Shown here: positions 20,330 to 30,443 of the stretch, in pieces
Layout: each line of letters begins with the position of its first letter
Numbering within the stretch: position 1 is the stretch's first letter
Assembly: GCA_021234155.1 (NCBI GenBank)
Contig: JAJEKV010000058.1
Span: forward strand, 8,682,992 to 8,746,991
Length of the DNA: 64,000 nt
Direction: 5' to 3'
Source of the DNA: Isoetes taiwanensis
Taxonomy: Eukaryota > Streptophyta > Lycopodiopsida > Isoetales > Isoetaceae
Notes under the pieces: model-generated
Told to the model about the DNA's origin: nothing
Seen by the model: only the letters and a program-made list of their open reading frames with translations
The model's database searches: none
Made by a program: the position numbers and the translations under genes

Positions 20330-21205
20330 GCACAAAAGGGATCTGCCATTCCGTCAATTCTCTATTTCAAATGGTTTAAGCTTGGTGGGAATTGGTTAGG
20401 AACATTTGCATTGGTTGCTATTTTGATTGAATTTGCTGGTATATGATTCTGAATTTCTGCAGGAATCTTCAAACTGGCCATATATTCAGCCTTCCATCAG
20501 AATGTGCATGGTAGCAGACATGTTTTGTGACGAATACCATCACATCAAGCTAAAGACATGAGGTTATGTCTCCAGCGTCCTCCAGAGATATATTTGAAAA
20601 TATTTATTGTAATTCAACAAAGAATCTGTTGTTTTCAACAAAGGATATGTTAAGATAATAAAGAAACTAACATGAAGTTGTCTGTTTCTTAAATCAGAGC
20701 GTGCTAAATCTAGAACCCTGTGTAGTTGGATATTGGGTCTTGACTGATCTCAGGTCCCCATTGCATTTCTTATTACGTGTTCAATGGGTATATATGGTAT
20801 ATATGTCCGCAGAACCATGCAAGAAGAACGCATTATTACAGAGGCATAAGTCAAAATATTCTGCATTCTTCTTTTTGGGAAGAAAACAAATCCTCATTGT
20901 TGCTGGCATTGTTTGCTGGAGTATTGGAGTTGGCATGACCATTAACCCTATTGTTTTGGAAGTTGGAATGCACCCTTGGGTAAGTATTGAGAGGTGCGAA
21001 CTTGAAAATGTATAAGATTTTTCGATCAATAAATTAGGTAATTGCTATAACTACTGCCTTCATAGTTTTCTTCTCTTCTTTGCAGTAATGGCATTAGAAG
21101 CATAGCCTTCCATCAAAACGTCATGGCAGGTGACATGCTTTGGGACAAAGATCATTCACATCAAGCTAAGGATAATGAGCTATGTCTACAACATCCACCA
21201 GAGGT
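20330..21205 (+). pseudogene. Exon-like remnants of an unidentified membrane-protein gene, with a duplicated exon
   Basis: I do not recognise the gene. An open segment reads YFKWFKLGGNWLGTFALVAILIEFAG and ends at G|GTATAT (~20440). An exon-like block follows a TTTCTGCAG at ~20461. A second open segment, SAFFFLGRKQILIVAGIVCWSIGVGMTINPIV..GMHPW (20850-20979), ends at G|GTAAGT. After CTTTGCAG (21085) a block reads SIAFHQNVMAGDMLWDKDHSHQAKDNELCLQHPPE. This block is a better-preserved copy of the one at 20461-20580 (same CATCACATCAAGCTAA core). The hydrophobic stretches suggest membrane segments. Stops in the first copy indicate decay. Confidence 0.4.
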
Positions 21206-22640
21206 ATATTACGAAAGAAATATTCTGATTATTCTTATTCAATAAACAATATTGGGTTCAATAAAGAATCTATCTATTTGCTTTGGATTTGACAGGAATT
21301 GATGTTTTTTGGAATGCTACAATAGTTGGGGGGAGTGTGTTTCTTATTTCCTTGCACAGTACTCAGGAGACCTGTGTGCACAAGAACAAAAATCCTATTT
21401 GACTACCTGTGTCCTACCTGCACAAGGCTATTCCATCCATGTCAAGAATCATGAGGGATGCTGCTCAGCTAATATTCGAACATGTAGGATAGCATGCAAG
21501 TTTGAGATGGTATTTCGATCCCACTTACAGATGTTTACCTTCTCTGGTAGCAACAAAACACAGATGTGCAGCTCCTCCATGAGTCATTTGCAAGAACCAA
21601 TATGTTTGAACTATGATGTCAAGATGTTCTTGGTATACGTCAAATTCTGCAATGGCATTGCCCAATTTGACAGGGCATGCATGAAGAAACATAAAACAAA
21701 CTAACCCGAACGTGCCTGGCAGTTGCACGGCAAAGACGAGCAATGATATGTGGCACAGAAAAAGATATGCAAAATTAAATATGTATTTGTCTAGATCTAC
21801 ATTACATGTACTCCATAATATAAGCAGATTAGAAGGTCTTTCCAAAGAGTAAACATAAAATTGGAATTCATAATTGTAATTCATTCCTTTTTCAACTGTA
21901 AAATGTCAATTTCCTTGAGGATTATTTGTCAATTCCCTTAAGGATATACACGATATAATGTTGAATTGTTAACAAAATCGATATTTATGTTACATATCAT
22001 TTTCAAAGATGTCTTGAATTGTTAATTGAATACATATCATATCATTTTCAAAGATGTCTTGATTTGTTAAACAAATACATATTATACATTCAAACATGTT
22101 AAAAAACAAGAAAATCTCCAATTTCAGCTAACAAAACTAGCGTTATATGAAATGTTGTGCAAAAACAATGTCAAAGATGGTTACTGCATACATCAAGCAT
22201 ACAGTAATTGTTTCAACCATCTTTGACAATATTTTAAATGCTCATCTTTGATAACATTTTTCAACCATCTTTGACAATATTTTAAATGCTGATAAACCTA
22301 ATGAACATATAGAGTTTGCCATCGTAATGGCACATGCCAAACTTGGAGAAGGCCAAAGGCCCTTCAGTTGTGTCAAGAAATGCAATTATTTGAGTGCTAA
22401 TTATTTATTATGTATATGTTGCTGATGAATCAAAGTTCAAGAAATATGTTGGGACACAAATTGAAGAGAACATAAAATATGCTCCCAACAAATTTCCCTG
22501 GGATGCATATTGAAGACACCATAACATATGCTCTCAAAATTGAAGACAACATAAAGTATACTTCCAACAAGTTGTGCTGGATTGTACAAGTTTTCACATT
22601 TACAAGTTATCAAATTGTGCCCAGCAACGCTGGGCACCAT
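21206..22640. other. Intergenic, AT-rich, no gene recognised
   Basis: A short inverted or direct set of CATCTTTGACAATATTTTAAATGCT occurs twice (~22217 and ~22266). Other frames are short. Confidence 0.45.
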
Positions 22641-22644
22641 AACT

Positions 22645-22845
22645 AGTAAGCCAATAATGCAATGGAAGATGAGACCTTCAGATGATAAATGGAGGCCAGA
22701 TGAGGGAGTACCTATATGGCACGAAGATGAAAATGGTAAACCTAAGATTCCAAGGGGTCAACCAAAAGCTCTTAAGCCTTTTGCAGAGGTGGATTCATTG
22801 CAAAGCACATTGGACGGCATTTCTGAATACATCAAGTATTGGAAA

Positions 22846-22848
<3 letters not shown>
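22645..22848 (+). pseudogene. Unidentified coding-like fragment
   Basis: An uninterrupted frame reads KPIMQWKMRPSDDKWRPDEGV, IWHEDENGKPKIPRGQPKALK and PFAEVDSLQSTLDGISEYI. The composition looks like a real protein, but I do not recognise it. It is cut off by the LINE tail at 22849. It may be one exon of a host gene into which the LINE inserted. Confidence 0.3.
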
Positions 22849-22883
<35 letters not shown>

Positions 22884-24055
22884 TTGTCATGCCTTCAGAC
22901 CCTCAGGTCCATCAGCGAAAATAGAAAACAACAGTATTAATCAACAAAGGCTCACCCTTGGGCGAGCAAGTTTTCAGCCATCTTATATAGAGCTAATAAC
23001 TCATTTCTAGATTTCAGATATTCATAAAGATATGCTCCGAGATCTAATGGAGAAAGATCGAATAGCTTTGATAGAGAGCTACACGTGATATGGTGACTTT
23101 CTCGTATATACTCAAAGGCCAAGCATCTAATCAAAGCATGGTCTCCATCCTCCACTTGTGCTTCAAAACAACATGGGCAGAAACGCAGCTCTTTGGGGAT
23201 CCCTTGTTCTCGTCCCTTTTCAATCTGCAAAGAATGAGAACTAAGTCTGAATTTAGCAATTAATTGCCGTTTTTTCCGGCTAAGCTCCATCTTTAGGTAG
23301 GCTTGCTCTTCATATACTACCATAGCATTAACTTCTTGTCTATAGAAATTTCGCTTTACCCCAATATCGCCAATTGGCCACATCTTCTGTAATGCCCGCT
23401 CAATCACATATGCACGCAAACCTACATATCTGTAAGTGGGAGATCATTAAGATCCATACCCCAAAAAGCCATCCAATCCACCAGGTGAGCATACCACCCT
23501 GCATGATGCTGTGTTTGAGATTCTATCAAGGCCTGCTTAGGTATCCTATTATCCCCCATGCTCCGTACCCTCTGATAGTAGGTAAGAGTTTGAAACAATG
23601 CTTCCACCTCCAGCGGATACAATCCCGCCTCTGCTAATAACATCTCATAAGGAGTTTGAACTTTTACCCCCAGCTCCTCTAGCAGAAATCTCTTCTATAC
23701 CTGTTCAATTTCCATCCACTTTGCCCTGGCTAAACCTGGCCCCCAAGCTGGGCAACCATAGAGCACAACTGTCTGCCATTACTTTAAACATAAGCCTCCT
23801 AAGAGACCAACACCAGATGTTTCTTTGTCGCCACAGGCTCAAAGAATAATACAAAGCATGGAAACCTCCAGACACGCGTTTCCCCACCGCCATAGACCAC
23901 CTGTAGTCATTAGTAAACTCAATCCCCAAATATTTATACCTTTTTACCTGTTCCAGAGTTTCCCCATCAAGATGCATTACTATGATTCTCGAGAACCAAC
24001 GACCATAACTTTAGTCTTAGTTTTATTCACTTTCATGCCAGTTTTCTTGCAAAAC
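22849..24055 (-). mobile_element. 5'-truncated LINE: C-terminal part of ORF2 and a (TTTA)n tail
   Basis: On the minus strand, residues at the top (24050-23705) read CKKTGMKVNKTKTKVMVVGSRE and LEQVKRYKYLGIEFTNDYRW, the standard end of the non-LTR reverse transcriptase domain (KTK...YLG). Downstream (23643-22952) is the C-terminal region with a Cys-rich finger (CPCCFEAQVEDGDHALIRC). The tail is a TTTA/TAAA simple repeat at 22849-22885. The element is cut at 24055/24056 by the copia LTR. At least two frame changes are present, so it is inactive. Confidence 0.82.
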
Positions 24056-24682
24056 TGTTGAATTTAGGGTTTGAGTCATCACATATTCTGAAGTCAAAAT
24101 AATTCATTGATGTTGTATATACTGTGTACATAAGTTATACAGGGGATTGATCAGAGGTTGGTTTGCCCTAATGTGCAGTCCAGTGCAAATAGCAAACCAT
24201 TGAACTTATAAAGGTTCTTATGCTAATGGTCTTTGCACCATATTCTCAATGGTTGGTTTATCCCATATTTAATGGTTGGGTTTATCCCATATTTTTAGTG
24301 CTTGGGCCCGATACAATGGAGGGAAACTCCATATGAATAGGAGCTCGGCTAGGCGGCCGATTCCGGTGCCATAACCGCCGAGATTCACACTATAAGAGAA
24401 CCAAGAGGCCGGTTTATGAAGGGAACTGGTCTGGAGATAAATCTAAGGAGGAATTGCAGCATGAATTGGAGCTCTGTGATTGTATTCACAACGGGTCAAA
24501 TTTGAGTCAATCCCATTTCTACAGTAACATTTGCTACAGTATTCCTAAGGTTCATTGTAATATTATTTCGAGCTAATACATTACCTTAGGAATTGTTATA
24601 TCATGATCATTGTCTTGATGTTATTCATAAATTTATCAAGCAAGTTTGAAATAGATTGGAATTAGATTCTCTATCTCTAACA
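24056..24682 (+). repeat. 5' LTR of a Ty1-copia retrotransposon (627 bp)
   Basis: Begins TGTTGAATTTAGGG and ends CTCTAACA (TGTT...AACA), directly followed by the primer binding site TTGGTATCAGAGC (24683-24695), complementary to initiator Met-tRNA. It starts inside the LINE ORF2 sequence, so copia inserted into the LINE. No second LTR was found in the window. Confidence 0.75.
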
Positions 24683-24695
24683 TTGGTATCAGAGC
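24683..24695 (+). promoter_or_regulatory. Primer binding site (initiator Met-tRNA type)
   Basis: TTGGTATCAGAGC immediately after the LTR end, the usual copia primer site for minus-strand DNA synthesis. Confidence 0.85.
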
Positions 24696-24735
24696 AGTTA
24701 CCAGGTTCTAAGCATTCAAAGGAAAGTTGTTCATC

Positions 24736-25647
24736 ATGTCAAGCAGATTTGGAGCTAGTTTACTGAGCACTGTAGAAGTTTATAAGGGAGGCCCAGGTTT
24801 TCAAGTTTGGAAAGATGCAATCAAACATATATTGGAAGTGGAGGACCTCTGGGATCTTGTAGATCCAGATGGTGTAATAAATGTGGACTTCGATACCCTC
24901 ACAAGGTCAGTATCTGAAAGTTCAGTTAATATAAGGCAAAGTGCAGGTGCTGTGCCACCAAATGCAGAAGGTTTAGCAGGGAGCAATCAAGTAAGGACTG
25001 GGAGATCTTTGTACTCGAGACTTAAAGAAGCTCAAGGAATAATTACATGCAAGGTAAGCCCTACTCTAAGGCTTAAACTTAGAAATATGAATCCAAGACA
25101 AATGTGGTCATATCTCTTGAAACATTTTGAAGAAAAAACCTCCTCTCAGATTGATCTTCTTGAAACTGAGTTAAGGAATCTTAAATTAAAGGAAGAGGGG
25201 GATGTATCAGATTTTTTCAACACATTTGATAATATTGTTGCTGACTTAGCTGGGGCAGGAGTGAATATTTCTGAGAGAAGTCAGGTTTTACAAATTTCTA
25301 GGGCAGTAAGTGACAATGAAAACTTGTCCTTGTTCATAAGAAACATGAGTAAAACAAGGGAAGAAGCTGAGAATACCTTGAGGACTGAGTATGAACAGAA
25401 GAAAATAATGAGAGAAGGGGAGGAAACTTCTGAAATACTCTTTGCTGGTAAAAAAGGTCAACCTACATGTTACAATTGTAATGAGCCTGGTCATTTTAAG
25501 AATGAGTGTCCCAAGAACAAAAGAGAATTCAATTGTTATACATGTGGTGGAAAGGGACATGTGGCAGCCAAATGCCCAACTCCAAAGGATTATGGCAGAA
25601 GCAAAAATAAAGGGTCTACAAGTAGAGGAGGAAAAATCAATTCATGA
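24736..25647 (+). CDS. gag: Ty1-copia Gag with zinc knuckles
   Basis: ATG 24736, 303 residues. The N-terminal part (YKGGPGFQVWKDAIKHILEVEDLW) is the copia Gag pre-domain; the centre (MWSYLLKHFEEKTSSQIDLLETELRNLK, DVSDFFNTFDNIVADLAGAG) is the UBN2/Retrotran_gag-type capsid domain. The C-terminus has two CCHC knuckles: CYNCNEPGHFKNEC and CYTCGGKGHVAAKC. The frame ends at a TGA (25645-25647); the protease follows in the same frame after this single stop, so the stop is probably a point mutation in what was one long polyprotein. Gag forms the virus-like particle that packages element RNA. Confidence 0.88.
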   Translation: MSSRFGASLLSTVEVYKGGPGFQVWKDAIKHILEVEDLWDLVDPDGVINVDFDTLTRSVSESSVNIRQSAGAVPPNAEGLAGSNQVRTGRSLYSRLKEAQGIITCKVSPTLRLKLRNMNPRQMWSYLLKHFEEKTSSQIDLLETELRNLKLKEEGDVSDFFNTFDNIVADLAGAGVNISERSQVLQISRAVSDNENLSLFIRNMSKTREEAENTLRTEYEQKKIMREGEETSEILFAGKKGQPTCYNCNEPGHFKNECPKNKREFNCYTCGGKGHVAAKCPTPKDYGRSKNKGSTSRGGKINS

Positions 25648-26118
25648 AGGGGTCGTGGCAGAAAACCAACTGGTACCTTTGTGACTAGGGAGCAAGAAGA
25701 TAAGGAAAAATCTGATGTTGATGATGAAGACGTAAGCCTTGCTTTTACTATTGTTGAGAAAAACCAGCTTGCTAATAAATCTGAAACTCTTGTAGTTGAT
25801 AGTGGAGCTGAAAGATCAGTAGTCCAATCTACTGATTTGCTAAAAAATATCTCAACTTCACATTCTAGAAGGATTCAAGTTGGAAATGGAGACACTCAAG
25901 AAATTGAAGGAAGGGGACTTTTGCAGCTCATAGATCTTGATGGGAACATAGTAGACATTGAGAATGTGTTGTGTGTTCCTACAATCATTAAGAATCTAAT
26001 TTCTATAAGCCAACTAGTAGACTTAGGCTACAAAGTCAATTTTGATTCAAAAGGTTGTAACATCTTTCTTGGGAATATATTAAAGTTTCATGCAAAACGA
26101 GTTGGCAATCTTTTTTAA
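25648..26118 (+). pseudogene. Ty1-copia protease region, then truncation
   Basis: In frame with Gag after the TGA at 25645. A basic linker (RGRGRKPTG) leads to the aspartic protease: LVVDSGAERSVV (active-site D-S-G), IQVGNGDTQEIEGRG, VLCVPTIIKNLISISQLVDLGYKV, stop at 26118. Integrase and reverse transcriptase are missing, and no 3' LTR is seen, so the element is a truncated copy of about 2.1 kb. Confidence 0.82.
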
Positions 26119-26159
26119 ATGGAAGCTTCTGGCTATGATGGCATTAATGCACTGATTTC

Positions 26160-26560
26160 TCCAGAATTTGATGGTTCAGGTCTGTTATTGCAAACACTTG
26201 TGCTAAATTCGAGTTGCATGAGTTGCAAACTAAATACCAAACATGTTTCTTATATCTGTACTTCCAAATTCAAGTGCCAATTCAAGTTAAATATTGAACA
26301 GTATTTACATGATTCTCAAGCCTGATACTAGTGCCAAATTCAAGTTGCAAATTAAATTTTAAACAGGGTTTTCATGATTCTTAAGTCTGTACTTCTGAGT
26401 ACTTATGCCAAATTCAAGTTGCAAGTTAAATATTAAACAGGGTTTGCATGACTTAAGTCTGTACTTCCGAGTAGTTTCATGATTTCAAGATGCAATTGGT
26501 AATATCAAACAGGGTTTGCATCATTTCCAAGTGGCTTGTTGCAGGCCATTCCTGTACTTG
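26160..26560 (+). repeat. Degenerate ~80-90-bp tandem repeats
   Basis: Repeated order of CCAAATTCAAGTTGCAA, TTAAATATTAAACAGGGTTTGCATGA and AAGTCTGTACTTC.GAGTA, about four imperfect copies. Non-coding. Confidence 0.65.
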
Positions 26561-26673
26561 TGTGAGATTCCTGTCTGTACGTGCAAGTACTTGTGTGCAT
26601 TTGAAGTTGGAAACAGTATAAAAAAAGAACAGTAACAGAAAAGAATAGAACAGTTCAGTTAACTAAAAGAACA

Positions 26674-26904
26674 GTGGAAACTAAGAGAACAGTTAAAGCA
26701 CAAAAAATAGTCACAACAGTTGTAGAGAAGAGGAGGTCTGTCATTAATCATCTGTTTTCAGGTAAGTACAAAGCATTTCTTAAAAAAGGGCATAGCCCTG
26801 AGGAAGCTTTACAAAAAATAGTCACAAGGACTATTGCAAAACAAGTGAAACCCAGGATTAAAAAAATAAATCTAAAAACTAAAAAGGGCTGGCAGCAGGT
26901 ATGA
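26674..26904 (+). other. Short very basic open frame, no function assigned
   Basis: Lys/Arg-rich frame (KAQKIVTTVVEKRRSVINHLFS, HSPEEALQKIVTRTIAKQ) without an ATG start. Could be a nuclear-protein remnant carried in retroelement debris, or chance in an A-rich strand. Confidence 0.2.
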
Positions 26905-26907
26905 TCC

Positions 26908-27198
26908 TCAAGCGGGGGGCATCCTCAGCTCTATATGCAGGTCGTCCTCCATGGCATACATCTTCATTTCCAGAAGACGCTCCTGATCAGGGTAAGCTCG
27001 ATCAACCCATTCCAGAACCCGCATAGAACAAATAGCTCCAGCCTCGATAAGTTTCTCAACTTCGGGTGGAGTGAATCTGGCGACCACTGTAACCGAATGG
27101 CCTCCTGATGAAGACACAGATTCTGACCGAGCTGGCATCGAAGGAGTAGGCACAATAGCTGGAGTATGTCTGACTTCTGTAATCTTGGTCCTCGCCAT
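26908..27198 (-). CDS. Hypothetical 96-residue ORF
   Basis: ATG 27198 to a stop at 26908. The sequence starts MARTKITEVRHTPAIV, continues VTVVARFTPPEVEKLIEAGAI and RVLEWVDRAYPDQERLLEMKMYAMEDD, and ends ELRMPPA. No domain is recognised. The first five residues recall histone H3 but nothing else does. Upstream is a 32-bp tandem duplication (GAGGAAGATGGACGGAATG, 27211 and 27243). It may be the first ORF of an unrecognised mobile element. Confidence 0.3.
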   Translation of the reverse strand: MARTKITEVRHTPAIVPTPSMPARSESVSSSGGHSVTVVARFTPPEVEKLIEAGAICSMRVLEWVDRAYPDQERLLEMKMYAMEDDLHIELRMPPA

Positions 27199-27367
27199 GC
27201 TCGATGTCGGGAGAGGAAGATGGACGGAATGAAGCTGTCCCGAGGAAGATGGACGGAATGAAGCTGAAGGGCAGAATTTTGGGAATGAGGCAGAAGAGGA
27301 AAGGGATGTTTGCATGCATACGATTTCACACCTCGGGACCCGAGCCACCCACCTTTATATTTTTGCA

Positions 27368-27870
27368 AATGTAAAATGTATAGCTTGATGTTCAATATAT
27401 GAGACCATGCATATGACACCCTAAATGTAAAATGTATAGGCTGATGTTCAATACATGAGACCCTAAATGGCTGTGCTGGTTGAAATACACCACATGCTTA
27501 TCTCTTAAAACAAAACAGTTATATATAAGGTAGGTGTCTCCAATTTTAGGTTGGATTGGGTCCTCGTGGTAAGAGCCCAACCCTTGCCATGAGGATCTAT
27601 TCGTCTTGCAAAATGTTCCTTCACTCCACCCTCTCAAGTTCGAAACTGCTGCTTCAAATGCAATTCTAAGTTTTACATCATCTAAGATTGACAAAAGTAT
27701 AAAATGCAATTTCAATTGCAATACATGTATGAATATGCTACTTCAAATACAATTCTAAGTTTTACATCATGGGGCTTACTGCAACTTCATAAGATTAACA
27801 AATGTATATCATGGGGCTCAGGGTTTAGGGTAAATGTATAGAATGCAAGTTCAATTGCAAAACATGTATA
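27368..27870. repeat. Small tandem and dispersed duplications
   Basis: A ~55-bp unit (AAATGTAAAATGTATAG.CTGATGTTCAATA) is tandem at 27368 and 27423; CTTCAAAT.CAATTCTAAGTTTTACATCAT recurs at 27651 and 27740. No gene. Confidence 0.55.
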
Positions 27871-28074
27871 AACTTGGAAAGCATGTATTAAGATTAAGAA
27901 ATGCATATATAGAAATGCTATAGACCCATTAGTTTACATGATTAGTTGCTATCTTAGTTTAAGAACAAGAGTATAACCCATTTGCTTTACACCCAAGTCT
28001 TTGTTGTCCACAACTTGTAGAAATAGTGTGTTGCCATGTCTTTGTTATTGCATGTTCTCAATTTTTGTCTGTAA

Positions 28075-28640
28075 TGCTTGTAGAGTTAAAGAGACCGCAA
28101 CATGGGAAACTTTCCGCTCTTTTGTACAGATTTTAACGGGAATGATTCAGGTACACAATGGTAGATTCAACGTAAACTTTCAACATCAATCACCAAAAGA
28201 ATTGAACCAGATTCTTGATAAAAGGGATGGATCCATGTGGAGAAGGGATTTCTTTCATGGACCCAAACCAATTGCAACTCATATGGAATTGCTTGTATAT
28301 AATGTCTTGTTTTTTTAATTGGTCATGTGGGATATATGCTGCCAGACCAAATTCTGTGTTAGGGTTTAGGGTTCTTCTCGGATCTTCTGATCGGATTGGT
28401 GCTCGGGTTCTCTGCTCTGTCGATTCTTCTAAGGGAGAGGTATGGGTAGTCAGGAATCTGATGCCACTGTTGAGTGTGAGGCAGTTGCACCCTTGGATAT
28501 CAAGAGATACCACCAGACCATATCCCGTGAGGGTCGTGATGGCATACCCGAGATGGGCATAAAAATAGAGGATCAAATTCTAGCTTGGACTGAGGCAGAC
28601 AACTGCGCCAAATGCTACATGTGGAAGTAACCTTTGTGAG
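28075..28640 (+). pseudogene. Two unidentified coding-like segments
   Basis: Segment 1 (28083-28310) reads VKETATWETFRSFVQILTGMIQ, FNVNFQHQSPKELNQILDKRDG and MWRRDFFHGPKPIATHMELLVYNV with no stop. Segment 2 starts at ATG 28442 (MGSQESDATVECEAVAPLDIK, YHQTISREGRDGIPEMGIK, DQILAWTEADNCAKCYMWK) and stops at 28630. It is preceded by an AGGGTTTAGGGTTCTTCTC-type plant leader. Both look like protein but I do not recognise either. They may belong to one host gene or be unrelated fragments. Confidence 0.3.
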
Positions 28641-29215
28641 GCACGGGGATTCCTGGTGCATGTATGAAGTCCTCAGCCCTTCCCTACCGCGAAGTTCTCG
28701 TCCGGGATCGGGCTTATAAATATCAAACCTTTTTTGCCGAAAAAGATCTCGGCTAATATGGATTGCAACTCCCTTTTTTTGGTTGCTGGCTATTATAATT
28801 ATTCATGTTCAAAGTTGTTATGTTATCGGCTCAAGTTAATATCAGTTCATGTTAGAATACTTTTGGTAAATATCAGTTCATGTTATACTACTTTTGGAAA
28901 TCAATGTAATCTTTTGCTTTTGTTGGATATTAAACGTGTTCAGTTATAATACTTTTGGTAATATTAGTTCATGTTATACTACTTTTGGAAATCAATGTAA
29001 ACTTTTTTCTTTTGTTGGATATTGAAACATGATCAATTATGTACTCGGTTCGTGTTAATATCAATTCAGGTTATTATGCTTTCAGTCCATGTTAATATCA
29101 GTCCAGGTTCTTTGATATCAGTATCTGTACCAGATTAAGCTTGCTTTTTAAATGAAATACACACATGATCTATAATTCTTCTGTTAACACATGTCTCACA
29201 AGTTGTATTCACCAA
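28641..29215. other. AT-rich spacer with ATCAGTTCATGTTA repeats
   Basis: A loose repeat of TATCAGTTCATGTTA.ACTACTTTTGGAAATCAATGTAA occurs at ~28840-28915 and ~28960-29000; related GTTCATGTTAATATCAG words follow. No gene. Confidence 0.5.
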
Positions 29216-29218
29216 ACT

Positions 29219-30157
29219 TCAGGTACAATATCTACTACCAATTCTCTGCCTCCATGCTAACAAGCCTTGGCTAGCAGCAGAACTTTTCCAAGCCTCGCCT
29301 TTTCTTTTCTTTGAGGCCTCAGCCAATGCCTTATGCAACTGTGGAGCAGCCCGTCTCGCAACACTCTCTTCATGACGAGAAATTACTCTTCTGTGCCATC
29401 TGTATGAGTGGATTTGACAAAGAATGTGACCCTCCACGTTGAGTCTTCCGGTTATATGCAACCTTGGCCTGCTTGTGGGACTTCTCCATACCTTGCGTGT
29501 TCCAAATTGCTAAGCTTCCATACTTCTGAGCAAACCAAGGCCCATGAGCATATATGATGTGGATGTAATGGGTGACCTCTGTCTCACCCCAAGCCTAGAT
29601 GTATGCATATATAAATTTCCTGACCACCACCCTAAACCTGGCTATTTCAGCCTCAGTTAAATATGTCTTCTGTAAAAGGGTGTTCAAATTTGACAGGACA
29701 TTCCATGCAGTCACTTTTCTCACAGTACCATTCACGCCATCTGTTCTATCCCTTTCAGCCTCCACTAATTTCAGACCAAATTCATAAACACCACCCTTAG
29801 CATTCTCAGGCCTGCTCAAGAAATGCCTAGCTCTAACTCCACCAATAGATACCTTGGCTGGGACTGAGGCAGCTTTTCCATTACCCGACTTCTTGTGGTC
29901 TTGTTCCAGTTTGACACATCCACCATGCAAGCCTGCCTCAGACAATACCTTTTCAACCTGCTCAATGCCTTCTTCCCTCTCCTTCTCCCCTCGGATGTTC
30001 CAAACAAAACACTCCGAGTGATATGTATCATTTCAGCCAACAATTGGCCACTGTATTGTATCATGTCTGTGCAATATCCAAGCAAACCTAATTTACCTTC
30101 ACAAGCAAACTTTACTAAGCTGGCAACCGAATTAAAATCGGGATGATGTCGGGTCAT
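29219..30157 (-). pseudogene. Transposase-like remnant (YGSLAIW..QGMEKSHKQA type)
   Basis: Read right to left: DFNSVASLVKFACEGKLGLLGY and CTDMIQYSGQLLAEMIHITRS, then AKGGVYEFGLKLVEAERDRT, MTAWNVLSNLNTLLQKTYLT and EAEIARFRVVVRKFIYAY. Next come HYIHIIYAHGPWFAQKYGSLAI and NTQGMEKSHKQAKVAYNRKTQ, with a Lys-rich end. The last block resembles the C-terminal His/Tyr...QG.EK.H region of uncharacterised transposase-like proteins in plants and animals. At least two frame changes and two adjacent stops (near 29385) show decay. Its relation to the two other transposase types in this window is unclear. Confidence 0.42.
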
Positions 30158-30407
30158 AGGATTTTTTGGTTAAATCTCTCCTCTTGCCCAAATATTTGCA
30201 TGCTTTGCTCCAGAATTGCACAATGCATTCTCATCTTCAAGCTGCCCTGAAATTAACCTATGCTTATTTGTGGTTTGAGCATACTCAACTGATGGGAGGT
30301 TAATTGTGATCTGGGCCATAACAGTGAAAGCAAGCAGTTGAAGCAACAGAGTATGGACAACTGCCCGGGCCATGATCCTGTTGGTTTTTTATCAGGGCAG
30401 TTTGAAT

Positions 30408-30443
30408 GTTTGAATTTGGATTTGAATTTGAATTTGAATTTCA
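30408..30443 (+). repeat. (GAATTT)n-like microsatellite
   Basis: TTTGAATTTGGATTTGAATT and further TGAATT units. Confidence 0.8.

Noticed and set aside
24683-24700. TGGTATCAGAGC as part of a tRNA gene
   Set aside because: It is the primer binding site next to an LTR; no cloverleaf surrounds it. The same holds at 48358.
27150-27198. MARTK start resembling histone H3
   Set aside because: Only the first five residues agree; the rest has no histone features.
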